DNA of 43,956 nt from Streptomyces sp. E2N166 (GTDB lineage: Bacteria; Actinomycetota; Actinomycetes; Streptomycetales; Streptomycetaceae), in NCBI RefSeq assembly GCF_003671715.1, contig NZ_RAIF01000032.1:1115272-1159227 (forward strand). Reading direction: 5' to 3'. This document shows, piece by piece, positions 34,930-43,956 of the stretch. The notes under the pieces were generated by a model that was given only the letters and a program-made list of their open reading frames with translations, was not told where the DNA came from and searched no databases. The stretch's first letter is position 1. Each line of letters begins with the position of its first letter. Made by a program: the position numbers and the translations under genes.

Positions 34930-37900
34930 TCCCGTTGTCCTTCGCTCAGCGCCGTCTCTGGTTCCTGCACCGCCTGGAAGGCCCCTCCGCGACCTACAAC
35001 GTTCCGTTCGTGCTGCGTCTGGAGGGCACGCTGGACACCGCGGCGCTGGGCGCCGCGGTGACGGACGTCGTCACCCGCCACGAGACCCTGCGCACCCTGA
35101 TCGTCGAGCACGCCGACGGCACGCCCGAACAGCGGATCCTGCCCCCCGAGGAGGCCGTCTTCCCGTTCCGGGTCACCGACGTCGCCTCGGACGCGGTGGA
35201 CGACGCCCTGCACGAGGCGGTGAGCGCGGGCTTCCGCCTGGACGCCGAACTGCCCCTGCGCGTCACCGTCCTGCGCGTCTCCCCCGAGGAGCACGTGCTG
35301 GTCTTCGTCTTCCACCACATCGCCGCGGACGGGGCGTCCATGGCGCCCTTCCTGCGGGACCTGGTCACCGCGTTCACCGCGCGCCGCCGGGGTGCCGCGC
35401 CCGACTGGGCTCCGCTCGCGGTGCAGTACAAGGACTACACGCTGTGGCAGCGGCAGATGCTGGGCGACGCGGACGACCCGGACAGCGTCGTGGCCGAGCA
35501 ACTCGCCTACTGGCACGAGGAGCTGGACGGCGTGCCCCAGCCGGTGCAGCTGCCGCTGGACCGGCCCCGGCCCACGGCGGCCGACCACCGCGGCGGCCAC
35601 GTCGACATCGCGCTCGACGCGGACCTGCTCGCCGGGATCAGGAAGGTGGCCGCCGACCGCGGAGCCACGGCCCCGATGGTCGCCCAGGCCGCTCTCGCCG
35701 TACTCCTGCACCACCTCGGCGCCGGACACGACCTGACCATCGGCAGCCCGATCGAGGGCCGCCCCGACGAGCAGCTGGAGGACCTCGTCGGGTTCTTCGC
35801 CAACACCTGGGTACTGCGCGCCGACCTGTCGGGCAACCCCGCCTTCACCGACCTGCTGGACCAGGTACGAGACCGGGCCCTCGCCGCCTACGACCACCAG
35901 GACGTCCCCTTCGAGCACTTGGTGGAACTGCTCGACCCGGACCGCACCACCGCCTACCAGCCCCTGTTCCAGGTGATGCTGGCCTGGCAGTTCGCCTGGT
36001 CGGACGTCGAACTGCCGGGCCTCGGGGTCACTCCCGTCCCGGTCGGGACCGGCACCGCCAAGTTCGACCTGTTCTTCAACATCGTCCCGGACCCCTCCGG
36101 GGGCGCCCGCGGACGCCTGGAGTACGCGACGCACCTGTTCGACCACACCACGGCCGAGAGTCTCGTCGAGCGGTACGCACGGGTGCTGCGGCAGGTGGTC
36201 GACGATCCCGGGACACGGCTCGGTGCGACGGACGTGCTCACCGGCGCCGAGCGGGACCGACTGATCCGTCCGGGCGAGCCGGTGCGGCCCGAGGACCTGG
36301 CGACGCTGCCGCAACTGGTCGCCGCCCAGGCCGCACGGACCCCGGACGCGACCGCGGTGGTGTCCGGCCGTACCGCGCTGACCTACCGGGAGCTGGAGAC
36401 CCGCGCCGCCCGGCTGGCCGCGGTCCTGCGTGACGACGGGGTCGGTCCGGACGTGCTGGTGGCCGTGGCACTGCCGCGCACGGCCGACCTGGTGGTCGCC
36501 CTCCTCGGTGTGCTCAAGGCGGGCGGCGCCTACCTGCCGGTCGACCCGGACTACCCCGCCGAGCGCGTCGCCCAACTGCTCGACACCGCCCGGCCCGCCC
36601 TGGTATTGACCGACCGCGTGACCGAGCCGGCCGTCGCGGGCTGCCGGCCACCGGTGCTGTGCCTCGACGACCTGGACCTCGACGGCCCCGCACCCGGGAC
36701 GCCGGACGTCCACGTCGCACCCGACCACCTCGCCTACGTGATGTTCACGTCCGGATCGACCGGGACGCCCAAGGGCGTCGGCGTCACCCACGCCTGCGTC
36801 GTGCGCGGCGTCGCGGACCTGCGCCGCGTGACCGGCGTCCGGGAGGGCTCCCGGATGCTCGCCGCGACCTCCGTGAACTTCGACGTCTCCGTGTTCGAGA
36901 CGTTCACCGCGCTCACCACCGGGGCATGCGTCGACCTCGTCCACGACGTGCTGGAACTCGGTACGCGCGACGGCTGGTCCGGCACCACAGTGAGCGCCGT
37001 GCCGGCGGTCTTCTCCGCGCTGCTCGACCAAATCGCCGCCGACGGCGTCGCACTGCACGCGGACACCGTCGTCTTCGCCGGGGAGGCCCTCTCCGCCGAC
37101 CTGGTGCACCGCGTACGCGACGCCCTGCCCGGGGTCCGCGTCGTCAACGCGTACGGGCAGACGGAGAGCTTCTACGCCTCCACCCACACCGTCCCGCCGC
37201 GCTCCGAGGCGAGCGGCGCGGTACCGGTCGGCCGGCCCCTGTTCCACATGCGCGCCTACGTCCTGGGCCCCGAACTCACCCCCGTCGCCCCCGGGGTGAC
37301 CGGCGAGCTGTACGTCGCGGGGCAGCTCGCCCGCGGGTACCACCGCGCCGGCGCGGCCACCGCGGAACGGTTCGTCGCCTGCCCCTTCGGCCCCGCCGGG
37401 GCGCGGATGTACCGCACCGGCGACCTCGCCCGGTGGGACCGTGACGGCCTGCTGCACTACGCGGGACGCGCCGACACCCAGGTCAAGGTGAACGGCATAA
37501 GGGTCGAGCCGACCGAGATCGAGACCGTGCTCGCCCGTCACCCCGCGGTCGCCCGCGCCGTGGTGACGGCCCGCGAGGATTCCGCCGGCGCCAGACGGCT
37601 CGTCGGCTACGTGACCTCGGCGGCAGCCGGGGACGGCGACCAGCGGACCGGCTCCCCCTTCCCGGTGGCCGACCTGCGCCGGTACGCGGCCCGGCGGCTG
37701 CCGGACTACATGGTCCCCGCCCACCTCGTGGTCCTGGACGAACTCCCGCTGACCGCCAACGGGAAGGTCGACCGGGGCGCCCTGCCGGCGCCGGAGTTCG
37801 GCGGCGGCGAGTACCGGGCGCCACGCAACGCCACCGAACAGGTCCTGGCCGAGGTGTACGCCGACGTGCTCGGCGTCCCGCGCGTGGGCCTGGACGACGA

Positions 37901-40900
37901 CTTCTTCACCACCGGCGGCGACAGCATCCGCTCCATCCAGGTCGTCGCCCGGGCCCGGGCGCGCGGCGTCACCGTCAGCACCCGCGAAGTCTTCGAGCAC
38001 CGCACGGTGGCCCGCCTCGCGGAACTGGCCGAGGAGCGCGGCGACGAGGACCGCGTGGTCCTGGCCGAACTGCCCGGCGGCTCGGTCGGACCCGCCCCCC
38101 TGCCGCCGACCGCGGCACACGTACTGGCCCTCGGCGGCGCCCTCGGCCGTTTCTGCATGTCCGCACTTGTGACCTTGCCCGCGGACGTCGACCGAGCGGG
38201 ACTCGTCGCGACCGTCCGGGCGGTCCTCGACCGCCACGCCGTCCTGCGCTCCCGGCTCGACCGCGAGGGACCCGCACTGCTGATCGGGCCCGCCGGCAGC
38301 GTCGACGCCGACGCGCTGGTGCGGGAGGCGGTTTACCACGCGGCCGGGATGCAGGCCGAACTGGACGCGGCCGCCGACCGGCTGGACCCGGACGCGGGCG
38401 TGATGGCGCAGTTCGTGCACCTCACCTCCGCCACCGAGGGCGACCGGCTGCTGATCGTGCTGCACCACCTGGTCGTCGACGGCGTCTCGTGGCGGATCCT
38501 GCTGCCCGACCTGGTGGCCGCCTGGCAGGCCGTGCGCGAGGGCCGCGCCCTGCCACCGGCCCCGGCGGGTACCTCCCTGCGCCGGTGGACACACGCCCTG
38601 GCCGAGGAGGCCGCCGCCCCCGCACGGGTCGCCGAACTGCCCGTGTGGCAAGAGATCCTGAGCGCGGACGAACCGGTCCTCGGAACACGGGAGCCGGACC
38701 CCGCGCGCGATGTCGCCGCCACCGTGGACACCGTGCGCGTCCAGGTACCGGCCCACGTCACACGGGCCCTGCTCGACACCGTGCCCGAGCTGTTCCGCGG
38801 CGGGCCCGACGACGGGCTGCTGGCCGGGCTGGCCCTGGCCCTCGCACGCCGGAGGCAGACGCGCGGCGGCGGCTCGGCGGCGCTGGTCCGGCTGGAGGGA
38901 CACGGCCGGGAGGAGTACCTGGCCCCCGGGGCGGACCTGTCCGGCACCGTCGGCTGGTTCACGGCGATGTACCCGGTGCGCCTCGACCTGGCCGGCATCG
39001 ACCTGGCGGACGCCTTCGCCGCCGGCCCGGCCGCCGGTCAGGCCGTCAAGGCCGTCAAGGAACAACTGCGCGGTGTGCCGGACCACGGCCTGGGCTACGG
39101 CCTGCTGCGCCACCTCAACCCGCGCACCGCCGACGAACTGGCCGGGCTGCGGGAACCTCAGATCGGCTTCAACTACCTGGGGAGGTCCTCCGGCGCGGAC
39201 CTCCCCGAGGACCTGCGCGGCCTGGGCTGGGCGCCGGACACCACGCACCGGGACCTGATCGCCGCACCGGACCCGGACATGCCGGTGCTGTCGGCGCTGG
39301 AGATGAACGTGGTCGCCACCGCCGCCCCCGACGGTGACGAACTCACCGCCTACTTCGGCTTCCCCACGGGCGTGCTCACCCGGGACGAGGTGACCGAACT
39401 CGCCGGGCTGTGGGTCGAGGCCCTGACCGCCCTGGCCCGGCACGCCACACGCCCCGGGGCCGGCGGACTGACCCCGAGCGACGCGCCCCTGGTCACCGTC
39501 GACCAAAGCGAGATCGACGCCTGGGAGGCACGCTACGGACGGCTCGCCGCGGTGTGGCCGGCGACCCCGGCGCAGTCCGGGATCCTCTTCCAGGCGACCC
39601 TGGCCGGCACCTCGTTCGACCCTTACCACATCCAGCTGGTGTTCCACCTGTCCGGAGAGGTCGACCCCGACCGGATGCGCCGGGCCGGACAGGCGCTGCT
39701 GGACCGCCACCCCGGCTTGCGCGCGGCGTTCGCCGACCGCGCCGACGGCGACGTCGTACAGGTGGTGCCGGCCGCGGTGACCCTGCCGTGGCAGCACCTC
39801 GACCTGACCGGAACCGAAGAAGCGCAGCGCACCGAGGTGCTCGAGCGGTTCCTGGAGGAGGACCGCACCCGGTACTTCGACCCGGACGCCCCGCCCCTGC
39901 TGCGGCTGGCCCTCGCCGTCCTCGAACCCGGCCGGCCCGAACTCGTCCTGACCGCCCACCACGCGCTGTACGACGGCTGGTCCACCCCCCTGCTCATGCG
40001 GGACCTGCTGCTGCTCTACGCCTCCGACGGCGACCCGTCCGCGCTGCCCGCCCCCCGCGACCCCGGCCACTTCCTCGGCTGGCTCGCCCGGCAGGACCGG
40101 GAGGCGGCGGCACGGGCCTGGGCGGACGAACTCGACGGCGTCGAGGAGCCGACCCTGCTCGCCGCCGACGCCTCCGGCGCCGACGACGGCAGCCGTGGCC
40201 AGGTCGACGTCACCCTCACGCCCGAGGAGGCACGCGCGCTGACCCGCCGCGCCACCGAGCTCGGCCTCACCCTCAACACCCTGGTCCAGGGCGCCTGGGG
40301 GCTGCTGCTCGGGCAGCTGACCGGCCGCCCGGACGTGGTGTTCGGCACCACCGTCTCCGGCCGCCCGCCCGCCGTGCCGGACGTCGAGTCGATGGTCGGC
40401 ATGTTCATCAACACCGTCCCCGTGCGGGTGACGTACGGGCCCGGGGAGACCGTGGCCGCGCTCCTCACCCGGTTGCAGCAGCGGCAGGCCGGGCTGGCCG
40501 AGCACCACTTCCACGGACTCGCGGAGATCCAGCGGGCCACCGGTTTGCAGTCGCTCTTCGACACTCTGTTCGTCTTCGAGTCGTACCCCGTCGACCGGAA
40601 GGGCCTGAGCGCCGCCACCGACGCCGCGGGCGGCATCTCCTACACGGGCTTGCGCCCGTCCGCGGGCAACCACTACCCGCTGTGCCTGTTGGCGGCGGCC
40701 GACCCGCACCTGCAGCTCACCTTCCAGTACGCACCGGGCGTCTTCGACCGCGGGGCGGTGGAGACGTATGCGGCCCGCCTCGCCCGTGTGCTGCGGCAGC
40801 TGGCCGCCGACCCCGGGCTGAGGGTCGCGCAGATCGACACCCTGGGACCGGGCGAGCGCGAGCGCGTCCTCGGCCTCTTCGCCGACGAGGCCGTCCCGCC

Positions 40901-42671
40901 CGCGCACGACACGATCACCGCGCGCGTGGAGGCACAGGTGGCGCGGACCCCGGACGCGGTCGCCGTGCGCGCCGGCGGCGACACGCTGACCTACGCCGAG
41001 CTGGACGCCCGCGCCGAGCGGCTCGCGGCCGGGCTGGCCGGGCGCGGGATCGGCCAGGAGAGCGTGGTGGGCGTGGTCCTGCCCCGCACGATGGACGCGG
41101 TGGTGGCCCTGCTGGGCGTACTCAAGGCGGGTGGTGCCTATCTGCCCGTCGACCCGGCCTACGCCACCGCCCGCCTGCGGCACGTGCTGCCCGGCGCCCG
41201 GCCGGACTTGCTCCTGGCGGACGAGGAGACCCGAGCGCTCGTCCCCGCCACGGACACCCCCGTCGTCCTCCTCGACGACCTCGTGCTCTCGGCGACGCCG
41301 GGCACCGCGGCCGCCCCGCGGTCCGTGGCCGGCCCCGACCACCTCGCCTACGTCGTCTACACGTCCGGCTCCACCGGCGTGCCCAAGGGCGTCGCCGTCA
41401 CCCACATGACGGTCGTCAACGCCGTGGACACCATGGTCGCGCAGGCCGGAGCCGAACACGGGGCCCGGATCCTGGTCGCCGCCTCGTTCGGTTTCGACGT
41501 CGCCACCTTCGAGACGTTCGCCGCGCTCACCACGGGCGGCAGCGCCGAGATCGTCCGCGACGTGCTGGAACTGGCCGAACGCGACCACTGGGACGTCGAC
41601 GTCGTCTGCTCGGTGCCGTCCGCCTTCGCCGAACTCGTCGACCAGTTGCCCGGCCGTATCAGCCCCACGGCCCTGAACATCTCCGGTGAGGTGCTGACAC
41701 CGGCCCTGGCGGCCCGAGTCCGCTCCCTGTGGCCCCAAGCGCGCGTCATCAACAGCTACGGGCCCAGCGAGACCTTCTACGCCACCAGTCACCTCCTGGA
41801 CCCCGACGAGCCCTACCCGGGCGGGGTTCCCGTCGGCCGTCCCTTCCCCGGTGTCCGGGCCTACGTGCTGAGCCCCGCCCTCGCTCTGCTGCCCCCGGGC
41901 ACCCCGGGCGAGCTGTACCTGGCCGGAGCGGGACGCGGCTACCACCGCCAGCCCGGCATGACCGCCGACCGCTTCGTCGCCGACCCCTTCGGGCCGCCCG
42001 GCTCCCGCATGTACCGCACCGGCGACCTCGCCCGCCTGACCACGGACGGGGAACTGGACCACCTCGGGCGCATCGACACCCAGGTCAAGATCCGCGGCTA
42101 CCGCATCGAGCCGGGGGAGGTGGAAGCCGCCCTGACGGCCCATTCCGGCGTCGCCCAGGCCGCCGTCGTGCCCCGGCAGGCCGGCGGCACCCGGTACCTG
42201 GCCGCCTACGTCGTCCCCGCCCCGGGCGGAACCGCCCCGGACCCGGCCGGACTGCAACGCCACCTCGCGGAGCGACTGCCGGACTACATGGTGCCCGCCG
42301 CGTACGTGCCGGTCGAACGGCTGCCCCTGTCGCCGAACGGCAAGCTCGACACCAAGGCCCTGCCCGTCCCCGACCTCACCCCCACCACCCCCTTCCGGGC
42401 GCCGCGCAGCGCCCGGGAGGCGGCGCTGGCCGGGTTGTTCGCCGAAGTGCTGGGCGTCGGCCGGGTCGGTGTCGACGACAACTTCTTCACGCTCGGCGGG
42501 CACTCCCTGCTCGCCACCCGGCTGATCAGCCGGGCGCGCGCCGAGTTGGGGACCGAGATACCCATCCGCAAGATCTTCGACCTGCCGACCGTGTCCGCGC
42601 TCGCCGCCTGGTCCGAGGAGTCGGCCGTACCCCTTCGCCCCAATCTCCGCCAGATGACCGTCGAGGAGTGA
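34926..42671 (+). CDS. NRPS, two modules: C-A-PCP-E-C-A-PCP
   Basis: A 2581-residue synthetase with the same layout as the preceding one. C1 (HHIAADG at 130, LCL expected). A1 ([11 protein letters not shown] at 607; code D-V-F-S-V-A-A-F-Y-K, nearly the same as the first A domain of the preceding NRPS). PCP1 Ser1000 (GGDSIRSIQ). E ([10 protein letters not shown] at 1180, EGHGREEYL). C2 (HHALYDGW at 1678, DCL expected). A2 ([11 protein letters not shown] at 2145; code D-V-F-C-N-S-S-F-Y-K). PCP2 Ser2527 ([12 protein letters not shown]). No thioesterase, so the chain passes to the next protein. The C-terminus RQMTVEE is the same as the tail of the preceding NRPS (before its last three residues). 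Confidence 0.95.
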   Translation: MIPLSFAQRRLWFLHRLEGPSATYNVPFVLRLEGTLDTAALGAAVTDVVTRHETLRTLIVEHADGTPEQRILPPEEAVFPFRVTDVASDAVDDALHEAVSAGFRLDAELPLRVTVLRVSPEEHVLVFVFHHIAADGASMAPFLRDLVTAFTARRRGAAPDWAPLAVQYKDYTLWQRQMLGDADDPDSVVAEQLAYWHEELDGVPQPVQLPLDRPRPTAADHRGGHVDIALDADLLAGIRKVAADRGATAPMVAQAALAVLLHHLGAGHDLTIGSPIEGRPDEQLEDLVGFFANTWVLRADLSGNPAFTDLLDQVRDRALAAYDHQDVPFEHLVELLDPDRTTAYQPLFQVMLAWQFAWSDVELPGLGVTPVPVGTGTAKFDLFFNIVPDPSGGARGRLEYATHLFDHTTAESLVERYARVLRQVVDDPGTRLGATDVLTGAERDRLIRPGEPVRPEDLATLPQLVAAQAARTPDATAVVSGRTALTYRELETRAARLAAVLRDDGVGPDVLVAVALPRTADLVVALLGVLKAGGAYLPVDPDYPAERVAQLLDTARPALVLTDRVTEPAVAGCRPPVLCLDDLDLDGPAPGTPDVHVAPDHLAYVMFTSGSTGTPKGVGVTHACVVRGVADLRRVTGVREGSRMLAATSVNFDVSVFETFTALTTGACVDLVHDVLELGTRDGWSGTTVSAVPAVFSALLDQIAADGVALHADTVVFAGEALSADLVHRVRDALPGVRVVNAYGQTESFYASTHTVPPRSEASGAVPVGRPLFHMRAYVLGPELTPVAPGVTGELYVAGQLARGYHRAGAATAERFVACPFGPAGARMYRTGDLARWDRDGLLHYAGRADTQVKVNGIRVEPTEIETVLARHPAVARAVVTAREDSAGARRLVGYVTSAAAGDGDQRTGSPFPVADLRRYAARRLPDYMVPAHLVVLDELPLTANGKVDRGALPAPEFGGGEYRAPRNATEQVLAEVYADVLGVPRVGLDDDFFTTGGDSIRSIQVVARARARGVTVSTREVFEHRTVARLAELAEERGDEDRVVLAELPGGSVGPAPLPPTAAHVLALGGALGRFCMSALVTLPADVDRAGLVATVRAVLDRHAVLRSRLDREGPALLIGPAGSVDADALVREAVYHAAGMQAELDAAADRLDPDAGVMAQFVHLTSATEGDRLLIVLHHLVVDGVSWRILLPDLVAAWQAVREGRALPPAPAGTSLRRWTHALAEEAAAPARVAELPVWQEILSADEPVLGTREPDPARDVAATVDTVRVQVPAHVTRALLDTVPELFRGGPDDGLLAGLALALARRRQTRGGGSAALVRLEGHGREEYLAPGADLSGTVGWFTAMYPVRLDLAGIDLADAFAAGPAAGQAVKAVKEQLRGVPDHGLGYGLLRHLNPRTADELAGLREPQIGFNYLGRSSGADLPEDLRGLGWAPDTTHRDLIAAPDPDMPVLSALEMNVVATAAPDGDELTAYFGFPTGVLTRDEVTELAGLWVEALTALARHATRPGAGGLTPSDAPLVTVDQSEIDAWEARYGRLAAVWPATPAQSGILFQATLAGTSFDPYHIQLVFHLSGEVDPDRMRRAGQALLDRHPGLRAAFADRADGDVVQVVPAAVTLPWQHLDLTGTEEAQRTEVLERFLEEDRTRYFDPDAPPLLRLALAVLEPGRPELVLTAHHALYDGWSTPLLMRDLLLLYASDGDPSALPAPRDPGHFLGWLARQDREAAARAWADELDGVEEPTLLAADASGADDGSRGQVDVTLTPEEARALTRRATELGLTLNTLVQGAWGLLLGQLTGRPDVVFGTTVSGRPPAVPDVESMVGMFINTVPVRVTYGPGETVAALLTRLQQRQAGLAEHHFHGLAEIQRATGLQSLFDTLFVFESYPVDRKGLSAATDAAGGISYTGLRPSAGNHYPLCLLAAADPHLQLTFQYAPGVFDRGAVETYAARLARVLRQLAADPGLRVAQIDTLGPGERERVLGLFADEAVPPAHDTITARVEAQVARTPDAVAVRAGGDTLTYAELDARAERLAAGLAGRGIGQESVVGVVLPRTMDAVVALLGVLKAGGAYLPVDPAYATARLRHVLPGARPDLLLADEETRALVPATDTPVVLLDDLVLSATPGTAAAPRSVAGPDHLAYVVYTSGSTGVPKGVAVTHMTVVNAVDTMVAQAGAEHGARILVAASFGFDVATFETFAALTTGGSAEIVRDVLELAERDHWDVDVVCSVPSAFAELVDQLPGRISPTALNISGEVLTPALAARVRSLWPQARVINSYGPSETFYATSHLLDPDEPYPGGVPVGRPFPGVRAYVLSPALALLPPGTPGELYLAGAGRGYHRQPGMTADRFVADPFGPPGSRMYRTGDLARLTTDGELDHLGRIDTQVKIRGYRIEPGEVEAALTAHSGVAQAAVVPRQAGGTRYLAAYVVPAPGGTAPDPAGLQRHLAERLPDYMVPAAYVPVERLPLSPNGKLDTKALPVPDLTPTTPFRAPRSAREAALAGLFAEVLGVGRVGVDDNFFTLGGHSLLATRLISRARAELGTEIPIRKIFDLPTVSALAAWSEESAVPLRPNLRQMTVEE

Positions 42672-42676
42672 CACCC

Positions 42677-43956
42677 GTGATTCCGCTGTCGTTCGCACAA
42701 CGCCGCATGTGGCTGACGCACCAGATCGAGGGAGGGGCGGAGACCTACAACATCTCCCCGGCGTTCCGGCTGACCGGGCCGCTCGACCGGGACGCCCTCG
42801 CGGCGGCCATCCGTGACGTGGTCGGCCGCCACGAGACCCTGCGCACCACGTACGTGACCGACGAGGACGACGAGCCCCACCAGAGGATCCTGGCGGCCGC
42901 GGACGCGCCGGTGCCGCTGCCGGTGGCCGACGTCACCCCCGAGGAACTGCCCGGCGCGATCGACGAGGTCATCGCCCACCGCTTCGACCTGGCCGCCGAG
43001 ATCCCCTTCCGGGCGCACCTGTTCCGCTGCTCGCCCGAGGAGCACGTTCTGGTGCTGGTCATTCACCACATCGCCTCCGACGGGGTCTCCGGAGGGCCGC
43101 TGGCGCGTGACCTGACGGCCGCCTACACCGCTCGGCGCGAGGGCCGGGCACCGCGGTGGGCGCCGCTGCCCGTGCAGTACAAGGACTACGCGCTCTGGCA
43201 GCGCGAACTGCTCGGCGACGTGAACGACCCCGGCAGCCTGGCAGCCGCGCAGATCGACTACTGGCGCGCGGAACTGGCCGGCGTACCCCAGCCCCTGAAC
43301 CTCCCCCTGGACCGGCCCCGGCCCGCCGAGCGCAGCTCCCAGGGCGAGGCGGTCGACGTCGTGGTGGAGGCCGCGGTGGCGGCCGGCCTGCAGAAGCTGG
43401 CCGACGAGCGCGGTATGACCATGGCGATGGTGCTGCAGGCCGCGGTGGGAGTGCTGCTCGGCAAGCTCGGCGGCGGGGACGACGTGACGATCGGCGGCCC
43501 GATCGCCGGGCGGACCGACGAGGCGCTGGCCGATCTCGTCGGGTTCTTCGTCAACACCCAGGTCCTGCGCGTGGACCTCTCCGGCGATCCCACCTTCGCC
43601 GATCTCCTCGCGCAGGTCCGGGACAAGGCGCTGACCGCCTACGAGCACCAGGACGTGCCGTTCGAGACCCTGGTCGAGCAGATCAACCCCGAACGCTCCC
43701 TGGCCTACCAGCCGCTGTTCCAGGTGATGTTCGCCTGGCAGAACTTCGCCCGTCAGGACTTCGAACTGCCGGGACTCAAGGTGGAGTTCGAGCAGCACCT
43801 CACCCAGACCGCCCTGTCCGACCTGTTCTTCAGCATCGCGATGGACGAGACGGGTGCCCTGCGGGGCGACCTCCAGTACGCCACCCAGCTGTTCGACCGG
43901 GACACGGCGGAAGCCGTCGTCGCGCGGTTCGTGCGCGTGCTGGAACAGGTGGCCGC
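42677..43956 (+). CDS. NRPS, N-terminal condensation domain (cut by window end)
   Basis: The first 426 residues are one LCL-like C domain ([18 protein letters not shown] at the start, HHIASDGVS at 130, [40 protein letters not shown]). The GTG at 42677 starts five bases after the previous stop codon. The rest of the synthetase, and presumably the release domain, lies to the right. It accepts the peptide from the PCP at the end of the 34926-42671 protein. Confidence 0.95.
   Translation, partial: MIPLSFAQRRMWLTHQIEGGAETYNISPAFRLTGPLDRDALAAAIRDVVGRHETLRTTYVTDEDDEPHQRILAAADAPVPLPVADVTPEELPGAIDEVIAHRFDLAAEIPFRAHLFRCSPEEHVLVLVIHHIASDGVSGGPLARDLTAAYTARREGRAPRWAPLPVQYKDYALWQRELLGDVNDPGSLAAAQIDYWRAELAGVPQPLNLPLDRPRPAERSSQGEAVDVVVEAAVAAGLQKLADERGMTMAMVLQAAVGVLLGKLGGGDDVTIGGPIAGRTDEALADLVGFFVNTQVLRVDLSGDPTFADLLAQVRDKALTAYEHQDVPFETLVEQINPERSLAYQPLFQVMFAWQNFARQDFELPGLKVEFEQHLTQTALSDLFFSIAMDETGALRGDLQYATQLFDRDTAEAVVARFVRVLEQVA

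Noticed and set aside
34179..42698. Very long open frame (2839 codons) on the minus strand opposite the NRPS genes, and a similar one at 29932-34752
   Set aside because: High-GC codon bias keeps antisense frames open. The plus strand has complete NRPS motifs, and the antisense translations are low-complexity with no family motifs.

Overview
The window looks like chromosome from a Streptomyces or close relative. G+C is very high with strong G/C bias at third codon positions. There are CebR-type operator boxes, LacI-controlled sugar ABC operons without their own ATPase, a DrrAB-type exporter, an LmbU-family regulator, an MbtH protein and multimodular NRPS genes. All calls come from reading the sequence and hand-matching motifs; no database search was run.

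Left arm (1-16.5 kb) is carbohydrate and housekeeping-accessory DNA. A CebR-like LacI repressor (245-1282, minus) lies beside a promoter region with three GGGAGCGCTCCC boxes that serves a minus-strand gene starting at about 18 and leaving the window. Then come a frameshifted MoxR ATPase pseudogene, a MerR regulator fused to two sliding-clamp-like domains, a DUF2071 gene collapsed by an internal deletion, and a small SgcJ/EcaC-type protein. A second LacI regulator (5027-6103, minus) faces a plus-strand operon of two permeases, a lipoprotein binding protein and a GH42 beta-galactosidase (6281-11687), with two LacI-type operators between them. A degraded patch (11.8-12.9 kb) holds a cytidine deaminase start and an integrase tail. 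It is followed by a minus-strand operon: RHH protein, DUF4097 protein, DrrA-like ATPase, DrrB-like permease.

Right arm (16.5 kb to the edge) is a biosynthetic gene cluster. A tightly packed minus-strand operon (22359 to 16585) encodes 2-oxo acid dehydrogenase E1 alpha and E1 beta, a free-standing lipoyl domain, an ACP, a FabH-like ketosynthase III, a crotonyl-CoA-reductase-like MDR enzyme and an acyl-CoA dehydrogenase. This set would make and modify a branched-chain acyl unit on an ACP. Diverging from it on the plus strand are mbtH, an lmbU-family regulator, a stand-alone adenylation enzyme, a stand-alone PCP and a flavoprotein. Three head-to-tail NRPS genes follow: two of C-A-PCP-E-C-A-PCP architecture, and a third that starts with a C domain and is cut by the window end.

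The likely product is a lipopeptide or acyl-peptide with D-residues at the first and third NRPS positions of this window. One further building block is probably prepared on the free PCP. The most unusual points are the E2 reduced to an 87-residue lipoyl domain, the A-PCP-flavoprotein cassette, NRPS subunits split inside the PCP-C linker without visible docking domains, and a codon-usage mosaic inside the second A domain. I could not match the cluster to a known product.
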